NCBI GenBank assembly: GCA_003416985.1
Contig: QVIN01000006.1
Location: forward strand, 496,001-560,000
Reading direction: 5' to 3'
Length of the DNA stretch: 64,000 bases
Source: Duganella sp. BJB480
GTDB lineage: Bacteria; Pseudomonadota; Gammaproteobacteria; Burkholderiales; Burkholderiaceae_D
Every line of letters begins with the position of its first letter. Position 1 is the first letter of the stretch. Of the stretch, positions 34,379 through 43,954 are shown piece after piece. The notes under the pieces are model-generated. The model searched no databases, was not told the DNA's origin, and saw nothing but the letters and a program-made list of their open reading frames with translations. The translations under genes and the position numbers were made by a program.

Positions 34379-34897
34379 TCACAATTGAAGATGCATGAAA
34401 GTGGTCGGGCCCAGCGTGCCGTCGGGCATGGCGGCGTAGTCGGGCACGATGCCGGTGACGGCGAAGCCCAGCTTCTCGTACATCGTTTGCGCCGGGAAGC
34501 CGGTGCAGGTGTCGAGCACGACCAGCGTGCAGCCGAGCGCGCGGGCCCGCTCCAGCGCGTGCCGCATCAGCGCCTGGGCGATGCCCCGCCGGCGCGCCGA
34601 CGAATGCACCAGCATCTTGGAAATCTCGGCCCGGTGGCGGCCGTTGGGCAGGCCGCACAACACCAGTTGCACCGTGCCGCACAACGCGCCGTCCGCGTCG
34701 AACGCCGCGTACAGCAGCCGTTCGCCGCGCTCGACCTGCGGCGCCAGCGCCAGCCAGAACGCCTGCGCTTCCTCCAGCGGGCATGGCAGCAGGAAGCCGA
34801 CGCTGGCGCCGTGCAGCACGCAGTCGCGCAGCACATGCGCCAGGTTGGCCGCGTGGCGATGCAGGCCGGCGGCGTCGAGTTGGATTATGGTGGGCAT
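34379..34897 (-). CDS. GNAT-family N-acetyltransferase
   Basis: This 172-residue protein has the acetyl-CoA loop R-R-R-G-I-A-Q-A-L at about residues 103-111, preceded by the I-S-K-M-L-V-H strand, and the late Y-E-K-L-G-F motif. It starts at the ATG at 34895-34897, 13 bp inside the end of the XRE regulator gene, so it is co-translated with it. The substrate is unknown. The regulator upstream probably controls it. Confidence 0.9.
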   Translation of the reverse strand: MPTIIQLDAAGLHRHAANLAHVLRDCVLHGASVGFLLPCPLEEAQAFWLALAPQVERGERLLYAAFDADGALCGTVQLVLCGLPNGRHRAEISKMLVHSSARRRGIAQALMRHALERARALGCTLVVLDTCTGFPAQTMYEKLGFAVTGIVPDYAAMPDGTLGPTTFMHLQL

Positions 34898-35445
34898 AGG
34901 GCGATCAGGTAGCGGGCCGGCGACGGCCCTGGACAGTAAAAGGCGGTGGCGCCGAACAGGTGGAAGCGCAGGCAGTCGCCCGTCTCCAGTTTGTGGACCG
35001 CGCCGTCGAGGGTGTATTCCAGCGCGCCGTCGAGCATCCACAGGTGCTGCTCCATACCGGCCAGCGGCGCGCGCTCGTACTCGATGCGGGCGCCGGGCGG
35101 CAGCCAGCCTTCGATCAGTTCGACCGCGTAGCCGCGCGCCGGCGGCGACACCATGCGGCGCCTGAAACCGGTGGCGGGATCCTGCCACAGCGCCTGGTCG
35201 GCGGCGCGCAGCAGCTCGCCTGGCTGGGCCTCTGCCTCGGCCACCAGGCGCGACATGGGCAGGCCGAACACGGCGCACAGCTTGCCCAGCAGGGCGGCGG
35301 TGGGGCTGGTTTCGCCGCGCTCCATGCGCGACAGCGTGGCGCGGCTGATGCCGCTGGCGGCGGCCAATTCCTCCAGCGACAGGCCGCGTTCCTCGCGCAG
35401 GGCGGCCAGGCGCAGGGCCAGGCGGGATTCGATGTCATTTCTCAT
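34885..35445 (-). CDS. XRE-family regulator with C-terminal cupin domain
   Basis: I start at the ATG at 35443-35445 (MRNDIESRL). The helix-turn-helix covers about residues 10-65 (LSLEELAAASGISRATLSRMERG). A cupin sensor domain follows, with H-L-W-M-L-D-G and L-E-T-G-D-C-L-R-F. Such regulators repress adjacent metabolic genes in response to a small ligand; here the partner is the GNAT gene. No good ribosome-binding site precedes the ATG. A GGGA-N5-TCCC repeat at about 35451-35463 might be an autoregulatory site. Confidence 0.88.
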   Translation of the reverse strand: MRNDIESRLALRLAALREERGLSLEELAAASGISRATLSRMERGETSPTAALLGKLCAVFGLPMSRLVAEAEAQPGELLRAADQALWQDPATGFRRRMVSPPARGYAVELIEGWLPPGARIEYERAPLAGMEQHLWMLDGALEYTLDGAVHKLETGDCLRFHLFGATAFYCPGPSPARYLIALCPP

Positions 35446-35573
35446 AAATGGGAATGTATCCCGAATGTGAGATCTGTGCAAGTGCGCAATCAGCGACACC
35501 TCTGCGCTGCATCAATCGCATCGCCATCGCGGCCAGTATCGTCTGAGGACAACCGATACCAAAGGAGACGACC

Positions 35574-37139
35574 ATGGCAACGACTTCCCACTCCAACATC
35601 ATCCCCGGCAGCGGCCAGCTGGCGCTGCAGGGCGCGGTCGCGCTGGGTCCGGTGGCGGACGAGCAGACCATCGAAATCACCGTGCGGCTGCGCCACGCGC
35701 CCGAGCGCGCGCAGCTGGACCTGCAGGCCGCCGCGGCCGACACCCGGCCGATCGCGCGCCAGTATCTGAGCCGCGAGCAGTTCGCCCAGTCGCACGGCGC
35801 CAGCGACGCCGACATCGCCACGGTCGAGGACTTCGCGGCCCAGCACGGCATGGTGGTCATCAGCAGCAACGCGGCCCAGCGGCGCGTGGTGCTGGCCGGC
35901 ACCGCCGCCCAGATGTGCAGCGCCTTCGGCGTCCAGCTGGAGGAATACGAATACCCGGACGGCAGCTACCGCGGCCGGGTCGGCGAGCTCAGCGTGCCGG
36001 ACCAGCTGGCCGGCGTGGTCGAGGGCGTGTTCGGGCTGGACGACCGGCCGGTGGCCACGCCCAAGTTCCAGCGCCTGCAGGCGGACGGCTTCGCCTCGGC
36101 GGCGGCGGCCAACATCGCGTTCTCGCCGCCGCAGCTGGCGAGCCTGTACAACTTCCCGCAGGGGCTGGACGGCAGCGGCCAGTGCATCGGCATCATCGAG
36201 CTGGGCGGCGGCAGCCGGCCGCGCGACCTGAAGATCTACTTCCACGAACTGGGCCTGAAGCCGCCCTGCGTCAAGACGGTCAGCATCGACCACGCCAAGA
36301 ACCGGCCCACGACCGCCAACAGCGCCGACGGCGAAGTGATGCTCGACATCGAAGTGGCGGCCTCGGTGGCGCCGGGTGCGACGATCGCGGTGTACTACGC
36401 CCCCAACACCGAGCGCGGCTTCCTGGACGCCATCACCGCCGCCGTGCACGACGAGGTCAACCAGCCGTCGGTGATCTCGATCAGCTGGGGCGCGCCCGAA
36501 TCGGCCTGGACCGGGCAGGCCATGACCGCCTTCGAGCAAGCCTTCACCGACGCCGCCGCGATGGGCGTGACCATCCTGTGCGCGGCTGGCGACAACGGCT
36601 CCACCGACGGCGTGGCCGACGGCGCGCAGCACGTGGACTTCCCGGCCTCGGCGCCGCACGCGCTGGCCTGCGGCGGCACCCGCGTGGCGCTGCAGGACGG
36701 CGGCCCGGCGGTCGAAACCGTCTGGAACAGCGGCCCCAACAGCGCCACCGGCGGCGGCTACAGCAACTTCTTCAGCCGGCCGGACTATCAACTGGGCGTG
36801 GCGGACGGCCAGTCCAAGCGCGGCGTGCCCGACGTGGCCGGCGACGCCGATCCGGCCAGCGGCTACAAGGTGCGGGTGGACGGCCAGAACCTGGTGTTCG
36901 GCGGCACCAGCGCGGTGGCGCCGCTGTGGGCCGGGCTGCTGGCGCTGATCAACCAGCGCCTGGGCCGTCCGGTCGGCTTCCTCAACCCGTTGCTGTACGG
37001 TTCCCTGCAGGGCAAGGGTGTGACCCGGGACGTTACGAACGGCAACAACGGCGCGCAACAGGCGACCGCCGGCTGGGATGCTTGCACCGGTTGGGGCTGT
37101 CCCGATGGGGAAAAACTATTGCAGGCGTTAAGTGATTAA
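35574..37139 (+). CDS. S53 (sedolisin/kumamolisin-like) serine-carboxyl peptidase
   Basis: This 521-residue protein has an N-terminal activation domain (about residues 1-180). The catalytic set is E254, D258 (E-V-M-L-D), oxyanion D340 (AAGDNG) and S446 (GGTSAVAP), spaced as in kumamolisin. The C-terminal calcium loop is R-D-V-T-N-G-N-N-G. No signal peptide is visible, as in other kumamolisin-type enzymes that leave the cell by an unknown route and self-activate at low pH. AAAGGAG lies 7 bp before the ATG. The gene is monocistronic. Confidence 0.93.
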   Translation: MATTSHSNIIPGSGQLALQGAVALGPVADEQTIEITVRLRHAPERAQLDLQAAAADTRPIARQYLSREQFAQSHGASDADIATVEDFAAQHGMVVISSNAAQRRVVLAGTAAQMCSAFGVQLEEYEYPDGSYRGRVGELSVPDQLAGVVEGVFGLDDRPVATPKFQRLQADGFASAAAANIAFSPPQLASLYNFPQGLDGSGQCIGIIELGGGSRPRDLKIYFHELGLKPPCVKTVSIDHAKNRPTTANSADGEVMLDIEVAASVAPGATIAVYYAPNTERGFLDAITAAVHDEVNQPSVISISWGAPESAWTGQAMTAFEQAFTDAAAMGVTILCAAGDNGSTDGVADGAQHVDFPASAPHALACGGTRVALQDGGPAVETVWNSGPNSATGGGYSNFFSRPDYQLGVADGQSKRGVPDVAGDADPASGYKVRVDGQNLVFGGTSAVAPLWAGLLALINQRLGRPVGFLNPLLYGSLQGKGVTRDVTNGNNGAQQATAGWDACTGWGCPDGEKLLQALSD

Positions 37140-37307
37140 TTTCGCAAATTGGAATAATTCCTAAGTGCAAGTTTCGCATGGGAAAAAGACACTTTTTCGT
37201 CTGTCAGGCCGCCAAAAATGGTGATTGTTGCCAATTCCTTGATAGAATGATGGGGTAGAAGTTTTTATTGTTCGGCCGCTTCACGCGTCGTCAAACAGGA
37301 GTCGATT

Positions 37308-37919
37308 ATGATTATGGTGAACAACATTGGTGGTGCCACCCTCGCTGCGGCCACGGCTGCGGAGAAGACGCTTGAGCCCAAAAAAGTCGCCTCGCCTGTC
37401 GCCGACGCCGACCTGAACGCCTCGGTCGCCGCCTATCTGTCGCTGCCGGGCTTCAACGCCCCGCTGCAAATCGATCCCTCGCACACGGTCAACGCCGCCG
37501 ACCGCGCCAGCGCGGTGGTCAAGGCGGTAGCGGAATCGGACGACGATGGCATGAAGCTGGCGTTGAAGCAATTCGACGAAGGCTTGAAGCGCTTGGTGCA
37601 GCGTCCCGAGACCCAGTTTTTCCACGCCAAGTTCGGCCTGGACGCCAGCGCGGACGACAACGCCAAGCTGGTATCGCCGGAACCATTGCCGGGTGTCGAT
37701 GAAAACGGCGTCCTGGGCAGCGGCAAGGTCGACCTGGCCGTCGCCGACACCAACAAGGATGGCAAGATCAGCCCTGAGGAACTGCGCCGCTACCTGATGC
37801 CGATCACCTACCGCAGCAGCGAGCGCGCGGCCGATTCCGTGGTGAACGGCCCGTCGGCCTTCTCCCTGACCGAAGCCAACCGCGCCTACGGCGTGGTGGC
37901 CACCGCTGAAGCAGCCTGA
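37308..37919 (+). CDS. EF-hand protein of unknown function, 203 aa
   Basis: One canonical EF-hand loop is present, D-T-N-K-D-G-K-I-S-P-E-E at about residues 147-158, which should bind calcium. The rest is helical and acidic with no signal peptide, so the protein is probably cytosolic or exported by a non-Sec route. CAGGAG precedes the first ATG; a second ATG lies two codons later. It is directly followed by a strong terminator. No family is recognised outside the EF-hand. It follows a peptidase gene but has its own leader. Confidence 0.75.
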   Translation: MIMVNNIGGATLAAATAAEKTLEPKKVASPVADADLNASVAAYLSLPGFNAPLQIDPSHTVNAADRASAVVKAVAESDDDGMKLALKQFDEGLKRLVQRPETQFFHAKFGLDASADDNAKLVSPEPLPGVDENGVLGSGKVDLAVADTNKDGKISPEELRRYLMPITYRSSERAADSVVNGPSAFSLTEANRAYGVVATAEAA

Positions 37920-37941
37920 TCCAGCCCCCCCCATCCGGAAG

Positions 37942-37976
37942 CGGGCTTCGCCTTGACGGCGGAGCCCGTTTTTTTT
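37942..37976 (+). terminator. strong intrinsic terminator of the EF-hand gene
   Basis: An 11-bp stem (CGGGCTTCGCC with GGCGGAGCCCG, one G-U pair) with a 5-nt loop is followed by eight T. It insulates the EF-hand gene from the efflux operon. Confidence 0.92.
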
Positions 37977-38109
37977 CGTCCAGCAAGTTTCTGAGCCCGC
38001 ACCTCATATAAAAAACACACTCAGCACAAAAAAAGTGCGAATATGTCGGGCAAAAGTGCAGTTCAGTTAACCTTTTGGTCGGGCGTCAAGCTCAGGTGGG
38101 AGTTTTTTT

Positions 38110-39648
38110 GTGAGAAATCAAAACTTCATGCAATTCCGGCGGCATGCGTTGCGCGCCGGCATGGCGGCGCTGGTCGCGGCGGGATTGGGCGGCTGCGCGC
38201 TCGGCCCGGACTTCAAGACTCCCGCCGCGCCCGCCGCGGCAGGGGACGGCTACACCCCCACGCCGCTGGCGTCCACGACCGCGTCGGCGCCCGGCGCGGC
38301 CGGCGGCGCCCAGCAGTTCGTGGCGGGGCAGGACATCCCCGCGCAATGGTGGACGGTGTTCCGCTCGCCCGCGCTGGACCAGCTGATCCGTGGCGCGCTG
38401 GCGCAGAACCCCAACATGGCGGCGGCCGAAGCATCGCTGCGCCAGGCGCAGGAAAGCTACAACGCACAGGCCGGCAGCCTGGTCTATCCCTCGGTCAACG
38501 GCCAGCTCGGCGTGGCCCGCCAGAAGACCGCCGAGACCGGCGGCGCCAAGGGCGGCGTCTTCAACCTGTACAACGCCTCGGTCAACGTGGCCTACACGCC
38601 GGACGTGTTCGGCTCCACGCGGCGCACGCTGGAAGGCGCGCAGGCGCAGGTGGACTACCAGCGCTTCCAGGTCGAGGCCACCTATCTGACGCTGAGCGCC
38701 AACGTGGTCACCACCGCCATCCGCGAAGCCTCGCTGCGCGCGCAGCTCAAGGCCACCCGCGAAGTGCTGGACGCGCTCAACCAGCAGCTGGGCGTGATCG
38801 ACAAACAATTCCAGCTGGGCGCCGTGCCGCGCAACACCCTGCTCAGCCAGCGCAACCAGGCCGCGCAGGTGGCCGCGACCTTGCCGCCGCTGGAAAAGGC
38901 GCTGGCGCAAAGCCGCCATCAGCTGTCCGTGCTGGCTGGTAAGCTACCGAGCGAGGCCGGCATGCCCGAGTTCGCGCTGGAGTCGCTGACCCTGCCGGAC
39001 GCGCTGCCGGTGTCGCTGCCGTCGGCGCTGGTGCGCCAGCGGCCCGACATCCGCGCCAGCGAGGAACAGCTGCACGCGGCCAGCGCCGCGATCGGCGTGG
39101 CGACGGCGGCGCAATATCCGCAGTTCACGCTGAGCGGCAGCTACGGCTCCTCGGCCCAGACCTTCGGCAAGCTGTTCGACGCCGAGACCACGGCCTGGAA
39201 CCTGGCCGCCGGCCTGACCGCGCCCATCTTCAACGGCGGCGCGCTGAGCGCCAGGAAGCGCGGGGCCGAGGCGGCCTACGACGTGGCGGCGGCCCAGTAC
39301 CGCGCCACCGTGCTCAACGCCTTCCAGAACGTGGCCGACAGCCTGCGCGCGCTGGACTCCGACGCCGCCGCGCTGAAGGCGCAGGCCGAGGCCGAATCGC
39401 TGGCGGCCGAATCGCTGGCGCTGGCCACCCAGCAGTACAAGCTGGGCGGCATCAGCTACCTGACGCTGCTGGACGCGCAGCGCAGCTACCAGCAGGCCCA
39501 TGTGGCGCTGGTGCAGGCGCAGGCGGCCCGCTACGCCGACACGGCCGCGCTGTTCCAGGCGCTGGGCGGAGGCTGGTGGAACCGCGCCGGCGGCGCGCCT
39601 GCCGCCACGGCGGTCTCGGCGGCCGCGCCGTATGGCAGCGCCAAGTAA
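38110..39648 (+). CDS. RND efflux outer-membrane lipoprotein (NodT/OprM family)
   Basis: A GTG start at 38110 is chosen because GGGAG lies 8 bp upstream; ATG 38128 is an alternative. The lipoprotein signal ends G-L-G-G-C at about residue 28. TolC-fold repeats follow, including the conserved R-Q-R-P-D-I-R-A-S-E-E-Q-L near residue 315. The protein is the outer-membrane duct of the tripartite pump encoded by the next two genes. Placing the duct gene first in the operon is less common than last. Confidence 0.92.
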   Translation: MRNQNFMQFRRHALRAGMAALVAAGLGGCALGPDFKTPAAPAAAGDGYTPTPLASTTASAPGAAGGAQQFVAGQDIPAQWWTVFRSPALDQLIRGALAQNPNMAAAEASLRQAQESYNAQAGSLVYPSVNGQLGVARQKTAETGGAKGGVFNLYNASVNVAYTPDVFGSTRRTLEGAQAQVDYQRFQVEATYLTLSANVVTTAIREASLRAQLKATREVLDALNQQLGVIDKQFQLGAVPRNTLLSQRNQAAQVAATLPPLEKALAQSRHQLSVLAGKLPSEAGMPEFALESLTLPDALPVSLPSALVRQRPDIRASEEQLHAASAAIGVATAAQYPQFTLSGSYGSSAQTFGKLFDAETTAWNLAAGLTAPIFNGGALSARKRGAEAAYDVAAAQYRATVLNAFQNVADSLRALDSDAAALKAQAEAESLAAESLALATQQYKLGGISYLTLLDAQRSYQQAHVALVQAQAARYADTAALFQALGGGWWNRAGGAPAATAVSAAAPYGSAK

Positions 39649-39685
39649 GCACATCAAACAACACTAAAAAGCAGGAGAACGATAC

Positions 39686-40831
39686 ATGACCAAGCGTATG
39701 TTCATCATGATAGGCGCCGTCCTTGTCCTGATCGCCGTGCTGGCGTTCGGCAAATATTTGCAGATCAAGCAGCTGATCGCCAACTCGCCCAAGCCCGGCG
39801 CGCAGACCGTCACGGCGATCAAGGCCGAGGTGTCGGAATGGCAGCCGCAACTGAGCTCGGTCGGCACGCTGGTGCCGGTGCGCGGCGTCGACGTCACCTC
39901 CGAGATCGCCGGCCTGGTGCGCCAGGTGCACTTCAAGTCCGGCGACGAGGTCAAGGCCGGCCAGCTGCTGTTCGAGATGAACGCCGACGCCGACATCGCC
40001 CAGCTGCGCGCGCTGCAGGCCGCCGCCGACCTGTCGGCTTCCGTGCTCAAGCGCGACAAGCTGCAGTTCGCCGCCCAGGCCATCAGCCAGGCCCAGCTCG
40101 ACAACGACGAGGCCGACCTCAAGAGCCGCAAGGCGCTGGCCGCGCAGCAGCAGGCCGTGGTCGACAAGAAGACCATCCGCGCGCCGTTCGCGGGCAAGCT
40201 GGGCATCACCGCCGTCAATCCGGGCCAGTACCTCAATCCCGGCGACAAGCTGGTCACGCTGCAAACCATCGATACTGTTTATGTCGATTTCTTCGTGCCG
40301 CAGAAACAGCTGGCCGGCCTATCCATCGGCCAGAAGCTCAACCTGAGCGCCGACGCCTATCCGGGCGTGGCCTTCCCCGGCAAGGTCACCTCGATCAGCC
40401 CCAAGGTCGATGCCGCCACGCGCAACGTGCAGGTCGAGGCCACCGTGCCCAACGCCAAGCGCCAGCTGCTGCCGGGCATGTTCGCCAACGTCAGCCTGGA
40501 CCAGGGCGACAAGAAGAAATACCTGACCCTGCCGCAGACCGCCATCACCTACAACCCGTACGGCTCGACCGTGTTCGTGCTGGCGCCGCCGCCGGCCAAC
40601 GCCAAGGACACGCTCAAGGATGACAAGGGCAACGCCCACCTGGTGGCGCAGCAGGTGTTCGTCACCACCGGCCCGACGCGCGGCGACCAGGTCGCCATCC
40701 TGACCGGCCTGAAGGAGGGCCAGACCGTGGTCACCAGCGGCCAGTTGAAACTGAAGAACGGCACGCCGGCCGTGATCGACAACAAGGTGCAGCCGGCCAA
40801 CAACCCGAATCCGACGCCGCAGGAACACTAA
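39686..40831 (+). CDS. RND periplasmic adaptor (HlyD/AcrA family)
   Basis: This 381-residue protein is anchored by an N-terminal helix at about residues 5-25 and has no lipobox. Barrel-sandwich halves flank a coiled coil (Q-L-R-A-L-Q-A-A-A-D-L-S), and T-I-R-A-P-F-A-G marks the lipoyl part. The domain with Y-L-T-L-P-Q-T-A-I lies near residue 275. A GCAGGAG-type site precedes the ATG. It lies 37 bp after the duct gene and 13 bp before the permease gene, so the three form one operon. Confidence 0.93.
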   Translation: MTKRMFIMIGAVLVLIAVLAFGKYLQIKQLIANSPKPGAQTVTAIKAEVSEWQPQLSSVGTLVPVRGVDVTSEIAGLVRQVHFKSGDEVKAGQLLFEMNADADIAQLRALQAAADLSASVLKRDKLQFAAQAISQAQLDNDEADLKSRKALAAQQQAVVDKKTIRAPFAGKLGITAVNPGQYLNPGDKLVTLQTIDTVYVDFFVPQKQLAGLSIGQKLNLSADAYPGVAFPGKVTSISPKVDAATRNVQVEATVPNAKRQLLPGMFANVSLDQGDKKKYLTLPQTAITYNPYGSTVFVLAPPPANAKDTLKDDKGNAHLVAQQVFVTTGPTRGDQVAILTGLKEGQTVVTSGQLKLKNGTPAVIDNKVQPANNPNPTPQEH

Positions 40832-40844
40832 GGGAAGGCGCGTT

Positions 40845-43800
40845 ATGAATTTCACCGACATCTTCATCAAGCGGCCGGTGCTGGCCAGCGTGGTCAGCCT
40901 GCTGATCGTGGTGCTGGGCCTGCGCTCGCTGTTCAGCCTGCCGATCAACCAGTATCCGAAGACGCAGAACGCGGTGGTGACCATCTCCACCACCTACTAC
41001 GGCGCCGACGCCTCCACCGTGGCCGGCTTCATCACGCAGCCGCTGGAGTCCGCCATCGCGCAGGCGCAGGGCATCGACTACCTGTCCTCGTCGTCCAACA
41101 GCGGCGTGTCGGTGATCACCGCCACCTTGCGGCTGAACTACGATTCCAACCGCGCGCTGACCGAGATCACCACCCAGGTCAACTCGGTGCGCAACCAGCT
41201 GCCGCAGCAGGCGCAGCAGCCGGTGCTGACGGTGCAGACCGGCCAGACCACCGACGCCATGTACATGGGCTTCTACAGCGACACGCTGCCGACCAACAAC
41301 GTGACCGACTTCCTGGCGCGCGTGGTCAAGCCCAAGCTGGACTCGATCCAGGGCGTGCAGACCGCCGAACTGCTGGGCGCGCGCCAGTTCGCGCTGCGCG
41401 CCTGGCTGGACGCCGGCAAGATGGCCGCGCACGGCGTCACCGCGACCGAGGTCAGCGCCGCGCTGGCGCAGAACAACTACCTGACCGGGCTGGGCGCCTC
41501 CAAGGGCCAGATGGTGACCGTGCCGCTGACCGCCGGCACCGACCTGCACACGGTCGACGAGTTCAAGGCGCTGGCCGTCAAGCAGGTGGGCGGCGCCATC
41601 GTCCACCTGGAGGACATCGCCACCGTCACGCTGGGTTCGGAGAACTATGACTTCAACGTCGCCTTCAGCGGCGTGCGCTCGGTGTTCATCGGCATCAAGG
41701 TCGCGCCCGAGGCCAACATCCTGGACGTGGCCAAGCGCGTGCGCGAGGCCTTCCCGCCGATCAAGGAGCAGCTGCCGAACGGCCTGACCGGCGAGATCGT
41801 CTACGACTCCACCGAGTTCATCAACACCTCCATCGACGAGGTGGTCAAGACCCTGGTCGAGGCGCTGATCATCGTCACCATCGTCATCTACCTGTTCCTG
41901 GGCAGCTTCCGCGCGGTGATCGTGCCGGTGATCGCCATGCCGCTGTCGCTGGTGGGCACCTTCTTCGTGATGCTGATGCTGGGCTACTCGATCAACCTGC
42001 TGACCCTGCTGGCCATCGTGCTGGCCATCGGCCTGGTGGTGGACGACGCCATCATCGTGGTGGAGAACGTCGACCGCCACATGAAGGAGGGCATCAAGCC
42101 GTTCGACGCCGCCATCATCGCCGCGCGCGAGCTCGGCTCGCCCATCCTGGCGATGACGGTGGTGCTGATCGCCGTGTACGTGCCGATCGGCTTTCAGGGC
42201 GGTCTGACCGGCGCGCTGTTCACCGAGTTCGCCTTCACGCTGGCCGGCGCGGTCGCGGTGTCGGGCATCGTCGCGCTGACCCTGTCGCCGATGATGTGCG
42301 GCCACTTCTTCGACGCCAAGCAGGACGAGGGCCGCTTCGTCAAGGCTATCGACAAGGTGTTCGAGAAGGTCCACAACGGCTACCTGCGTTTGCTGCACAG
42401 CCTGCTCAACACCTGGCCGGTGCTGATCGTCATGGGCGTCATCCTCAGCCTGCTGCTGGGGCTGATGTTCAAGATGTCGCAGTCCGAGCTGGCGCCGGAG
42501 GAGGACCAGGGCATCGTGCTGTCGCAGGTGGTCGGCGCGCCGACCGCCACCTCGGACCAGATGCAGGCCTACGCCAAGCAGATCTTCGACATCTCGCACT
42601 CGCTGCCCGAGTACGAGCAGATGTTCCAGATCACCGGCGTGCCGACCACCAACGCCGGCATCGGCGGCGTGCTGTTCAAGTCGTGGGACAAGCGATCGCG
42701 CTCGGCGCACGAGATCCAGCAGGAGCTGCAGCAGAAGTGGAACCACGTGGCGGGCGGGCGCGTGGCGGCGTTCCAGTTCCCGGCGCTGCCGGGCAGCTCG
42801 GGCTTGCCGGTGCAGTTCGTCATCACCACCACCGAGCCGTTCGAGAACCTCAACACGGTGGCGCAGGCGGTGCTGGACAAGGCCCGCAAGGACAACAAGT
42901 TCTACTTCGCCGACGTCGACCTGAAGATCGATTCGCCGCAGGCGCGCGTCGAGGTCGACCGCGACAAGCTGGCCACGCTGGGCCTGACGCAGCAGGACTT
43001 CGGCAACGCCATGGGCGCGGCGCTGGGCGGCGGCTACGTCAACTACTTCTCGATCTCGGGCCGCTCGTACAAGGTGATCCCGCAGGTGCAGCAGGTCGAC
43101 CGCCTCAACCCGTCCGACGTGCTGGACTTTTACATCAAGACCCCGAGCGGCGCCATGATCCCGGCCAGCACCGTGGCCAGCATCAAGTACAGCGTGCAGC
43201 CGGAGTCGGTGACCCGCTTCCAGCAGCTCAACTCGGCCACCATCTCCGGCGTGACCGGCGCCTCGCAGGGCGAGATCCTCGAATACCTGCGCAACACCGT
43301 CAAGGAAGTGGCGCCGACCGGCTACACGGTCGACTACTCGGGCGGTTCGCGCCAGTTCATGAGCGAGTCGGGCGGCTTCCTGGTGACGATGGCGTTCGCC
43401 GTCATCATCGTGTTCCTGGCGCTGGCGGCGCAGTTCGAGAGCTTCCGCGACCCGATCGTGATTTTGTTCTCGGTGCCGATGGCGCTGTTCGGCGCGATGA
43501 CCTTCATCTTCCTCGGCTTCGCCTCGATCAACATCTACACCCAGGTCGGGCTGGTGACGCTGATGGGGCTGATCTCCAAGCACGGCATCCTGATCGTCGA
43601 GGTGGCCAACCACCTGCGCATCGCCGGCAAGAGCAAGCGCGAGGCCATCGAGGAGGCGGCCGCCACCCGCCTGCGCCCCATCCTGATGACCACGGCGGCC
43701 ATGGTGTTCGGCGTGGTGCCGCTGGTGGTGGCCTCCGGCGCCGGCGCGGCCGGGCGCCACGCGATGGGCCTGGTGATCTTCACCGGCCTGTCGATCGGCA

Positions 43801-43934
43801 CGCTGTTCACGCTGTTCGTGGTGCCGGCCATGTATATGTTCCTGTCCGGCCAGCACAAGGCCGATCCGCAGGCCGACCCGCACGCCGCCGGCCACGGCGG
43901 CGCGGCGCCGGCCCCCGCCGGCCAGCCGACCTGA
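40845..43934 (+). CDS. HAE-1 family RND multidrug permease (MexF/AcrB type)
   Basis: This 1029-residue proton antiporter has the proton-relay pair D400-D401 in G-L-V-V-D-D-A-I-I-V-V-E-N and Ile/Val-rich helices. The substrate loops lie in the expected halves. The intact E-N and D-D motifs separate it from the metal pump earlier in the window. Likely substrates are amphiphilic drugs, solvents or signals; no regulator of the TetR or LysR type adjoins. The C-terminus is a His/Ala/Pro-rich tail. Confidence 0.94.
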   Translation: MNFTDIFIKRPVLASVVSLLIVVLGLRSLFSLPINQYPKTQNAVVTISTTYYGADASTVAGFITQPLESAIAQAQGIDYLSSSSNSGVSVITATLRLNYDSNRALTEITTQVNSVRNQLPQQAQQPVLTVQTGQTTDAMYMGFYSDTLPTNNVTDFLARVVKPKLDSIQGVQTAELLGARQFALRAWLDAGKMAAHGVTATEVSAALAQNNYLTGLGASKGQMVTVPLTAGTDLHTVDEFKALAVKQVGGAIVHLEDIATVTLGSENYDFNVAFSGVRSVFIGIKVAPEANILDVAKRVREAFPPIKEQLPNGLTGEIVYDSTEFINTSIDEVVKTLVEALIIVTIVIYLFLGSFRAVIVPVIAMPLSLVGTFFVMLMLGYSINLLTLLAIVLAIGLVVDDAIIVVENVDRHMKEGIKPFDAAIIAARELGSPILAMTVVLIAVYVPIGFQGGLTGALFTEFAFTLAGAVAVSGIVALTLSPMMCGHFFDAKQDEGRFVKAIDKVFEKVHNGYLRLLHSLLNTWPVLIVMGVILSLLLGLMFKMSQSELAPEEDQGIVLSQVVGAPTATSDQMQAYAKQIFDISHSLPEYEQMFQITGVPTTNAGIGGVLFKSWDKRSRSAHEIQQELQQKWNHVAGGRVAAFQFPALPGSSGLPVQFVITTTEPFENLNTVAQAVLDKARKDNKFYFADVDLKIDSPQARVEVDRDKLATLGLTQQDFGNAMGAALGGGYVNYFSISGRSYKVIPQVQQVDRLNPSDVLDFYIKTPSGAMIPASTVASIKYSVQPESVTRFQQLNSATISGVTGASQGEILEYLRNTVKEVAPTGYTVDYSGGSRQFMSESGGFLVTMAFAVIIVFLALAAQFESFRDPIVILFSVPMALFGAMTFIFLGFASINIYTQVGLVTLMGLISKHGILIVEVANHLRIAGKSKREAIEEAAATRLRPILMTTAAMVFGVVPLVVASGAGAAGRHAMGLVIFTGLSIGTLFTLFVVPAMYMFLSGQHKADPQADPHAAGHGGAAPAPAGQPT

Positions 43935-43954
43935 AGCCGCGCGAGGTGTCCGGC